NCBI RefSeq assembly: GCF_030711405.1
Contig: NZ_JAULSI010000005.1
Location: 129,416 to 193,415, forward strand
Origin: Massilia brevitalea
GTDB lineage: Bacteria > Pseudomonadota > Gammaproteobacteria > Burkholderiales > Burkholderiaceae_D
Direction: 5' to 3'
DNA: 64,000 bases
Shown here: positions 54,256-64,000 of the stretch, one piece after another
Layout: each line of letters begins with the position of its first letter
Numbering within the stretch: position 1 is the first letter of the stretch
Program-made: the position numbers and the translations under genes
The notes under the pieces: model-generated
The model's input: the letters and a program-made list of their open reading frames with translations, nothing else
Told to the model about the DNA's origin: nothing
Database searches by the model: none

Positions 54256-55599
54256 TCAATGCCCGGGCCGGTCGGCGCCCTGCTCCGGCGGCGTGTCAGG
54301 CTCCGGCTCTTGCCCGAGGAAGCGATTGCCAAGCCTGGTCGAGATCGACGTGATTTTGAACACCAGCCGCTCCACCATGATGCGCTCCTTGTGCTCCAGG
54401 TGCGGCTTGATCTCTTCGGCGGCCGCGGCAATGTTGGGACCAACCTGCCGTGCCATGTCGACCGCCAGCTTCTGGAGAAAACGCGTCCCGATGCCGAGCT
54501 GCCTGGCAAGTTCGACCAGATGGTCCTGCGTGAGTTTTCCGGGTTCCGATTCGCCTGCAATGTCGAATGCAAACTGTGGAGATAGCCCGGCATACACGCG
54601 AGTGCACATCATGTCGTAGAACGGCGCCAGGCGCAGCCCGCTCGGGGTCGCCAGCAAAGACAGGTTCTTTGCATGGGAATCATTATTCTCGACGCACAAA
54701 TTAAAAAATAGCCAGCGCAACAGGTTGCGCCGGTCCGGTGCAGGCTGGACCGAGAGGGACAGTTTTTCGTAGCAGTCCTTGAAGCCCGGTCCTCCTTCAT
54801 ATTCATATTTGGCTCCAGATTGCACGCCCAGCAACTGGCACAAATCGGCTTGCCACAGCCGGCGCAAGGAGCCATCCTGCTGGCGCACCCGGTCGTAACG
54901 CTCGACGAGACAGGCCTGTGCAATCGGCTGGTAATGAACGCGCGCAGTGGGCAGCCCGCACAGCGCCGCCGCGCGCATCACGATCGTTTCGTTGACGGAC
55001 GAGGCGAAGGTCTTGATGTCAGGACGCCCGATGTCCGGCTTGAGGATATGGGTAGAGGGAGCATTCCCCAGGGGACGCGACGGCATGCCCTGTTCGTCCA
55101 GATAGAGCAATATCTTGAACTGCGCGCCGGACATCGACATGCGTGGCTTGGGCATGTCTTTCACCGCTTGCTCGATGGCTTCGCGCTCGGCCGACTGGGC
55201 GCCATCGGCATGCACCAGCACCTTTACCTGTTTCCAGGTCAAGGGTTGGTAGACGGGCGGCTGCGGCGTCTCGCCTTCCGGTAGCAGCGTATAGGCGCCG
55301 GCACTCTCGCCGCCGATGCGCGCCAGCATGCCGAATACCGTGCTGACCTGTTCACGCAGGCCGATCATGGTGCGCTGCTCGCCTTCTGGCAAGAGGTTTT
55401 CAAAGAATGCGCCGATATAAGGCGTATCGATGGTTCCGGCTTGCAGCGGCACGTCGGGATGGATGGCTTCGGCTCCGCTCTTGCGCAACCATTCTTCGCT
55501 GTAGCTGAATGACAGTGGATCGGTATTGTGCAAGGTTCCGATCAAGCCATCGGGACCGTAGACCCATAAGGCAGGGGGAATGGGAAGCCGCGTTGCCAT
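54256..55599 (-). CDS. hipA: HipA family Ser/Thr kinase toxin
   Basis: A 447-residue HipA-type kinase. The N-terminal domain (about 1-110), the phosphorylation-loop region PRMSMSGAQFK (S155/S157), the ATP-site STHILKPD (K187), the catalytic NNDSHAKN (D307, N312) and the metal-site APFYDMM (D329) are all present, so the kinase looks active. HipA toxins phosphorylate a tRNA synthetase and cause growth arrest or persistence; the target here is unknown. Its ATG overlaps the hipB stop as TGATG. The C-terminal about 20 residues are Pro/Glu-rich and unusual. Confidence 0.9.
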   Translation of the reverse strand: MATRLPIPPALWVYGPDGLIGTLHNTDPLSFSYSEEWLRKSGAEAIHPDVPLQAGTIDTPYIGAFFENLLPEGEQRTMIGLREQVSTVFGMLARIGGESAGAYTLLPEGETPQPPVYQPLTWKQVKVLVHADGAQSAEREAIEQAVKDMPKPRMSMSGAQFKILLYLDEQGMPSRPLGNAPSTHILKPDIGRPDIKTFASSVNETIVMRAAALCGLPTARVHYQPIAQACLVERYDRVRQQDGSLRRLWQADLCQLLGVQSGAKYEYEGGPGFKDCYEKLSLSVQPAPDRRNLLRWLFFNLCVENNDSHAKNLSLLATPSGLRLAPFYDMMCTRVYAGLSPQFAFDIAGESEPGKLTQDHLVELARQLGIGTRFLQKLAVDMARQVGPNIAAAAEEIKPHLEHKERIMVERLVFKITSISTRLGNRFLGQEPEPDTPPEQGADRPGH

Positions 55600-55823
55600 C
55601 ACGATTTCCTTCTGGCCGTCAGCTCCAGTCCCAGGAGGGACAGCACATCGAACACCTTTTGTACGTGCAAAGTTTCTTTGCCTCGTTCGAGATCGATGAT
55701 AAAGCGGTTGCTCAAGCCGGCCAGTCCAGCAACATCGAGTTGCGTCAGACCTTGTTCCTTACGTACCTGTCGGACCAGTTGTCCAAGATGCGCCATGGTC
55801 GAGACGGTTTCAGATGTGCTCAT
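55599..55823 (-). CDS. hipB: HipB family antitoxin / transcriptional repressor
   Basis: A 74-residue XRE-type HTH protein (LGQLVRQVRKEQGLTQLDVA, GLSNRFIIDLERGK) that neutralises HipA and represses the operon. I chose the ATG at 55823, preceded by GAGGCCGAC; the ATG at 55844 lies inside the first operator. Upstream are four operator palindromes spaced exactly 50 bp. Confidence 0.88.
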   Translation of the reverse strand: MSTSETVSTMAHLGQLVRQVRKEQGLTQLDVAGLAGLSNRFIIDLERGKETLHVQKVFDVLSLLGLELTARRKS

Positions 55824-55832
55824 GTCGGCCTC

Positions 55833-56004
55833 AATGTGATACATCGCTCACATTTTAGCATTCATACTTCTAAAAAGCGTAAAAAGTGAGTCTACGCTCA
55901 CATTTTACTCTAAAGGCTCGTTTGGATGACATAAAGTGAGTGATCGTATACTTTTCAGCATTATCGATATCTCTCGTGACATAAAGTGAGTGATCGTACA
56001 CTTT
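55833..56004. promoter_or_regulatory. hipBA operator array, four 22-bp palindromes at 50-bp spacing
   Basis: O1 (55833-55854) AATGTGA-N8-TCACATT, O2 (55883-55904) AAAGTGA-N8-TCACATT, O3 (55933-55954) AAAGTGA-N8-ATACTTT and O4 (55983-56004) AAAGTGA-N8-ACACTTT. Each start is exactly 50 bp from the next. O1 is a perfect dyad; the others have one or two arm mismatches. O3 and O4 are embedded in a near-identical 22-bp direct repeat beginning TGACATAAAGTGAG. E. coli hipBA also has four HipB operators, which supports the reading. Confidence 0.85.
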
Positions 56005-56006
56005 AA

Positions 56007-56038
56007 AAGCAAAAATGGACCGGTATGTACCGGTCCAT
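56007..56038 (-). terminator. terminator for the small Cys-rich peptide genes
   Basis: ATGGACCGGTA and TACCGGTCCAT form an 11-bp perfect stem with a 2-nt loop. On the minus strand a T run (56015-56011 and beyond) follows. It lies between the peptide genes and the hipBA operators. Confidence 0.8.
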
Positions 56039-56064
56039 CGCAGGTCAAAGCATGAAGCAATAAC

Positions 56065-56244
56065 TTATGGGTAATAAACCCAGCAAAGACGTTTGAAGGT
56101 CGTGCACTCGCCGGTTTCCTCGCAAATCATGCGCATGTCTTCGCACGATTCGAAGCTCGGCAAGGCAAATGCCGGCGCCATGGTCGACAGGCTGACGCCC
56201 GATGCCACGGCGACGCAGAAGACTGCCTTCTTGAAGAAATTTAT
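56065..56244 (-). CDS. small secreted four-Cys peptide, apparent ATA start
   Basis: A 59-codon gene that aligns without gaps to the downstream-facing paralogue 56297-56479. Both have a hydrophobic signal (KKxVF, VAxGV, MxPAxA) and four cysteines at identical positions C34, C41, C47, C54 (C-x6-C-x5-C-x6-C). No ATG, GTG or TTG lies at the paralogue's start position; it reads ATA (56244-56242), four bases after a strong GGAGGG. An ATC precedes it in frame. It may start at ATA or be silenced by start-codon loss. Not detectable with standard start rules. Confidence 0.65.
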   Translation of the reverse strand: MNFFKKAVFCVAVASGVSLSTMAPAFALPSFESCEDMRMICEETGECTTFKRLCWVYYP

Positions 56245-56296
56245 GATCCCTCCCCCTTTTTATAGTCTGCTTGTGCGGCTGATCTGCCGTTGCGAA

Positions 56297-56479
56297 TTAA
56301 TCCAGGCCGTAGATGCTGCACAGGCGGCGGAAGGTGCCGCAGTCGCCGCCTGCGTAGCAAGCTTCTTGCATGGCCAGGCAGGTTTCATAAGTCGGACGGG
56401 CCCAGGCTGGCCCCATCGACGAGACCATGACACCAGCGGCTACAGCGGCAGCGAAAACAGTTTTCTTCAATTTCTTCAT
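56297..56479 (-). CDS. small secreted four-Cys peptide
   Basis: A 60-residue exported peptide with GGAGAAGCGTA before the ATG. The signal peptide ends near residue 27 (AWA) and the mature part of about 33 residues has C34-x6-C41-x5-C47-x6-C54, which would give two disulfides. It is the paralogue of 56065-56244, 52 bp apart on the same strand. Function unknown; no known family recognised. Confidence 0.75.
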   Translation of the reverse strand: MKKLKKTVFAAAVAAGVMVSSMGPAWARPTYETCLAMQEACYAGGDCGTFRRLCSIYGLD

Positions 56480-56733
56480 TACGCTTCTCCAGGTAAATAG
56501 AACAGGTATGCGAATAGAATTTCATGAACTGCGCCATCAAAATAACGGCCATTGATGCTATCACTGCAGTTTTTTGATGGCAAAACCTATTTTCAACCGC
56601 CTTGCATTTTGTATTTACTGATTTATGCTGAATAAATAGTTATCGGGCGCCATGCATATTTAGAGAAAAGACGTAGCTATCTGCATTGACGGGTAATGGC
56701 CAATCCCGGCCTTTGATGCGGGCTCTATTCATG

Positions 56734-57240
56734 TCATCGATTCAGTTTCAGCTGCCAGTAAGCGACATCGATCCAGCGTCCGAACTTCAGGCCGACTTCG
56801 CTGAAATGCGCCACCTTTTGAAAGCCCAGCCGCTCATGCAGGCGCACGCTCGCTTCGTTCGGTTGGGCGATTCCGCCAATGACCAGGTGCAGGCCGCGCT
56901 CGCGCAGCGCCGCCAGTAGCGCCTCGTACAGCAAGCGGCCCGCACCCTGCCCGGCGCTTTCCGGCGCCATGTAGATCGAGCTTTCGACCGAATACCGGTA
57001 GGCCGCACGGACCCGCCATTTCGTTGCGTAGGCATAGCCGAGCAGCGTTTCGCCTTCAAGCATGACCAGCCAGGGCAGATCGGCGTCCGCAACCGCCGCG
57101 ATGCGTTGCGCCATCTCGGCTTCGGTCACAGGCGCTTCCTCGAAGCTGATGATGGTAGTGGCGACGTAATGGTTGTAGATGGCGCAGATCGCGCCGGCAT
57201 CGGCGGCGCGTGCGGGGCGAATGATGCGTGGAGGTGTCAT
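56734..57240 (-). CDS. GNAT N-acetyltransferase (phosphinothricin acetyltransferase-like)
   Basis: A 168-residue GNAT enzyme. It has the acetyl-CoA binding segment (ESAGQGAGRLLYEALL) and the family body RPARAADAGAICAIYNHYV, SFEEAP, GYAYATKWR and GFQKVAHFSEVGLKFGRW, which resembles phosphinothricin/methionine-sulfoximine acetyltransferases (PAT). The true substrate may be an amino-acid analogue. I chose the ATG at 57240 as the family start; a longer frame extends upstream. Confidence 0.85.
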   Translation of the reverse strand: MTPPRIIRPARAADAGAICAIYNHYVATTIISFEEAPVTEAEMAQRIAAVADADLPWLVMLEGETLLGYAYATKWRVRAAYRYSVESSIYMAPESAGQGAGRLLYEALLAALRERGLHLVIGGIAQPNEASVRLHERLGFQKVAHFSEVGLKFGRWIDVAYWQLKLNR

Positions 57241-57569
57241 GGGCGAGGACCGGTCGGATGTACACTCGGCAATTATGCATGCTTTGGCCTCCTCCCTCCG
57301 AATAGGGTTGTGACATGCAGGAGACGACCTCCTGCAATTGCTTGCGCTTCGCCAAATCACGAATAGAGCGTGACCGAGAGAATCACTATTTGTGCATATC
57401 TCGGAGGGAGCAATGACCATGGCAATCGGCGCTATCTTTCGGTCTTATCCATCGGTCAGATCGATTCTGTTCAATGATGCCGGAATATCTGACGTGAAGC
57501 CTTGGAAGGCCACGACGACCACTTCTACGTCAGCATAACGGCCGCGACAAAATAAGCATCCGTCTATTC
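57241..57569. other. intergenic region with one candidate small ORF
   Basis: 329 bp between the divergent GNAT and 57570 genes. It contains a 41-codon frame (57413-57538) with a strong ribosome-binding site, listed separately. No other structure was seen. Confidence 0.4.
57413..57538 (+). CDS. candidate 41-residue small protein
   Basis: Open frame beginning ATGACCATGG with GGAGGGAG located about 4-6 bases before it, which is the reason for listing it. The translation (MTMAIGAIFRSYPSVRS and so on) matches no known family and has a Thr/Ser-rich tail. It may be a leader or spurious. It ends 31 bp before the next gene. Confidence 0.3.
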   Translation: MTMAIGAIFRSYPSVRSILFNDAGISDVKPWKATTTTSTSA

Positions 57570-57929
57570 ATGGAATACGCGAGCGCCGTCATACTTTCTA
57601 CGGCCAGTGCGCAACACAAGGCTGTCTACCCGGCACCCGCGAAGCCGCTTACTGCTGAGTACACGATCTATTCTGGAAGTCTCGGTGATGAGCAGGCGCC
57701 AACCAAGAACGACCGCAAACTTGCTGTCGAGATAACGGGCAAAGCGGCGAAAGAGATTTTCGATTCGCTTTATCCGGATGTGCAGGGAGTAAGTTGCAGC
57801 GACGAGAAGGGAGAACAACTGCGTAGGAAAGGACGGATTTGGTGCGCATATTCGCCGAGTGGCGGATACAGGTTTTTCTTGGGTTTCAACCTTAGAACAG
57901 GGGAAAGCATTTCCGGCGGAAGCTGTTGA
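57570..57929 (+). CDS. hypothetical secreted protein
   Basis: A 119-residue protein of unknown function. The N-terminus (ASAVILSTASAQ) looks like the end of a signal peptide, but the hydrophobic stretch is short, so the real start may be upstream or the signal is truncated. Three cysteines (SCSDEKG, WCAYS and the C-terminal Cys) suggest a disulfide. It ends at the rpoC terminator. Confidence 0.55.
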   Translation: MEYASAVILSTASAQHKAVYPAPAKPLTAEYTIYSGSLGDEQAPTKNDRKLAVEITGKAAKEIFDSLYPDVQGVSCSDEKGEQLRRKGRIWCAYSPSGGYRFFLGFNLRTGESISGGSC

Positions 57930-57950
57930 TCCTTAATCTTTCTCCGCAAA

Positions 57951-57978
57951 AAAACGGCACCCCTCGGGGTGCCGTTTT
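57951..57978. terminator. bidirectional terminator between 57570 gene and rpoC
   Basis: AAAACGGCACCCC and GGGGTGCCGTTTT form a perfect 13-bp stem with a 2-nt loop, symmetric A/T runs making it active for both strands. It should end rpoBC on the minus strand and the 57570 gene on the plus strand. Confidence 0.9.
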
Positions 57979-58007
57979 CGCTAGCGCTTACGCAGTAATC
58001 GATCCGA

Positions 58008-62255
<4,248 letters not shown>

Positions 62256-62401
62256 GTATCACTCCAGAGGTGACTAAATTTCAATGCGAAACGCGCTGAC
62301 TACAGCGCGTCTCAAACCAAGCGGCATTTTGAAAGGGGAACGGGAGTAATTGGGGACTCCCGCTCGTAAAGCAAGCCTTACTTTTCCCTTCGGTCTGCTT
62401 C

Positions 62402-64000
62402 TTAGTTACGCTCGAGGTCGATATCGATACCCAGCGAGCGGATTTCCTTGACCAGCACGTTGAACGATTCAGGCATGCCAGCGTCGATCACGTGGTCGCC
62501 TTTGACCAGGTTTTCGTACACTTTGGTACGGCCATTCACGTCATCCGACTTCACAGTCAGCATTTCCTGCAGCACGTACGACGCGCCGTAGGCTTCCAGT
62601 GCCCACACCTCCATCTCACCGAAGCGCTGGCCACCGAACTGGGCTTTACCGCCCAGCGGCTGCTGCGTCACCAGCGAGTACGGACCGGTCGAACGGGCGT
62701 GCATCTTGTCGTCGACCAGGTGGTGCAGCTTCAGCATGTGCATGAAGCCAACGGTGACCTTGCGCTCGAACGCTTCGCCGGTGCGGCCGTCGTACATCGT
62801 GACCTGGTTCTTCGACGGCGTCATGCCCAGGTGGGCAGCGATGTCGTCCGGGAACGCCAGGTCCAGCATGCGGCGGATGTCTTCCTCGTGCGCACCGTCG
62901 AACACCGGGGTCGCGAACGGCACGCCGTTCTTGAGGTTGAACGCCAGGCTCAGGATTTCTTCATCGCTGAAGCTGTCCAGGTCTTCCTTGCGGCCGGTTT
63001 CGTTGTAGATCTTGGCCAGGAAGACACGCAGGTCCTGTGCCTTCGCTTGCGCTGCCAGCATTTCGCCGATGCGCCAGCCCAGGCCCTTGGCCGCCCAACC
63101 GAGGTGGGTTTCCAGGATCTGGCCGACGTTCATACGCGACGGAACGCCCAGCGGGTTCAGCACGACGTCTGCCGGACGGCCATCGGCCATGAACGGCATG
63201 TCTTCGACCGGCACGATACGCGAGACCACACCCTTGTTACCGTGGCGGCCCGCCATCTTGTCGCCCGACTGCAGGCGGCGCTTGACGGCCAGATAGACCT
63301 TGACCATCTTTTGCACGCCTGGCTGCAGCTCGTCGCCTTGCGTCAGCTTCTTGCGCTTTTCTTCGAAGGCCAGGTCGTACTGGTGGCGCTTCTCGTTGAT
63401 CGATTCCTTGATCGCTTCCAGGGCGTTCGCCGATTCGTCGTCCGCCGGGCGGATGTCGAACCAGTGGAACTTGTCCAGGTCGGCCAGGTATTCGGACGTG
63501 ATGACCGCGCCCTTCGCCAGCTTCTTCGGACCGCCGTTGACGACTTTACCAACCAGCATACGCTCCAGACGCTGGAAGGCGTCGCCCTCCACGATACGCA
63601 TCTGGTCGTTCAGGTCCAGGCGGAAACGCTTCAGCTCGTCGTCGATGATCTGCTGGGCGCGCTTGTCGCGCTGGATGCCTTCGCGGGTGAAGACCTGGAC
63701 GTCGATCACGGTGCCGACCATGCCCGAAGGCACGCGCAGCGAGGTGTCTTTCACGTCGGACGCTTTTTCGCCGAAGATCGCGCGCAGCAGCTTTTCTTCC
63801 GGGGTCAGCTGGGTCTCGCCTTTCGGGGTGACCTTACCGACCAGCACGTCGCCGGCGGTGACTTCCGCGCCGATGTAGACGATGCCGGATTCATCCAGGC
63901 GAGCCAGCTGGTTTTCAGCCAGGTTCGAGATGTCGCGGGTGATTTCTTCCGCGCCCAGCTTGGTGTCACGGGCAACCACCGACAGCTCTTCGATGTGGAT
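62402..64000 (-). CDS. rpoB: DNA-directed RNA polymerase subunit beta (C-terminal part, partial)
   Basis: The last 532 residues of RpoB, cut by the window edge. Motifs include [32 protein letters not shown] and the C-terminal [16 protein letters not shown]. The frame stays open to the window end ([12 protein letters not shown] at the edge). It is followed by rpoC, as usual. Confidence 0.97.
   Translation of the reverse strand: MHIEELSVVARDTKLGAEEITRDISNLAENQLARLDESGIVYIGAEVTAGDVLVGKVTPKGETQLTPEEKLLRAIFGEKASDVKDTSLRVPSGMVGTVIDVQVFTREGIQRDKRAQQIIDDELKRFRLDLNDQMRIVEGDAFQRLERMLVGKVVNGGPKKLAKGAVITSEYLADLDKFHWFDIRPADDESANALEAIKESINEKRHQYDLAFEEKRKKLTQGDELQPGVQKMVKVYLAVKRRLQSGDKMAGRHGNKGVVSRIVPVEDMPFMADGRPADVVLNPLGVPSRMNVGQILETHLGWAAKGLGWRIGEMLAAQAKAQDLRVFLAKIYNETGRKEDLDSFSDEEILSLAFNLKNGVPFATPVFDGAHEEDIRRMLDLAFPDDIAAHLGMTPSKNQVTMYDGRTGEAFERKVTVGFMHMLKLHHLVDDKMHARSTGPYSLVTQQPLGGKAQFGGQRFGEMEVWALEAYGASYVLQEMLTVKSDDVNGRTKVYENLVKGDHVIDAGMPESFNVLVKEIRSLGIDIDLERN

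Overview
The window is one contiguous piece of chromosome from a GC-rich betaproteobacterium. The rpoB/rpoC sequences, the feoA-feoB and bfd-bfr iron genes, several large methyl-accepting chemotaxis proteins, and a REP-repeat/RAYT pair together suggest Oxalobacteraceae, probably Massilia or a close relative. This is inference from sequence character, not a database match. Coding density is about 90 percent, and no rRNA, tRNA, CRISPR array or prophage was seen.

Layout. 1-9 kb is signalling: a frameshifted chemoreceptor, a divergent GAF-EAL phosphodiesterase and HTH-GAF regulator, a receiver domain lacking its phospho-acceptor, exonuclease Xni, a glutathione transferase, an intact sCache chemoreceptor and a DUF72 protein. 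8.4-9.1 kb is a REP-RAYT-REP unit. 9.1-12.6 kb is iron handling: feoA, feoB and a Cys-rich accessory protein face bfd and bfr across Fur-box-like sites. 12.7-25.2 kb on the minus strand is an envelope-glycan block: a giant cyclic beta-1,2-glucan synthase (NdvB-like), a translationally coupled Tsx-like porin, an ATP-grasp protein and a PHP-type lipoprotein. 25.4-31 kb has a cysteine desulfurase-rhodanese fusion divergent from an Lrp regulator, then an amino-acid binding protein and a DUF885 hydrolase.

31-35 kb holds an AbiE antitoxin with a deleted toxin, and an ECF sigma / anti-sigma / caspase-like operon. 35-41.6 kb carries membrane proteins, lipoproteins, a GDPD enzyme, a six-Cys secreted peptide and a degenerate ParA. 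41.8-53.5 kb has a PQQ-type dehydrogenase/cytochrome c, an M14 peptidase, a three-gene sensor system (response regulator, binding protein, histidine kinase), a TonB protein and an M28 pair, one inactive-looking and one intact. 53.6-57.9 kb has sodC, a hipBA module with four operators spaced exactly 50 bp apart, two four-Cys secreted peptides and a GNAT enzyme. The window ends in rpoC and the 3' part of rpoB.

Most notable: the 50-bp-phased hipBA operators; the REP family with its likely RAYT partner; the two tiny secreted peptides, one apparently starting at ATA; the symmetric AbiEi operator wrapped around a consensus -35 box; the ECF-caspase operon with a candidate target promoter; and a glucan synthase with changed residues at several expected catalytic motifs.
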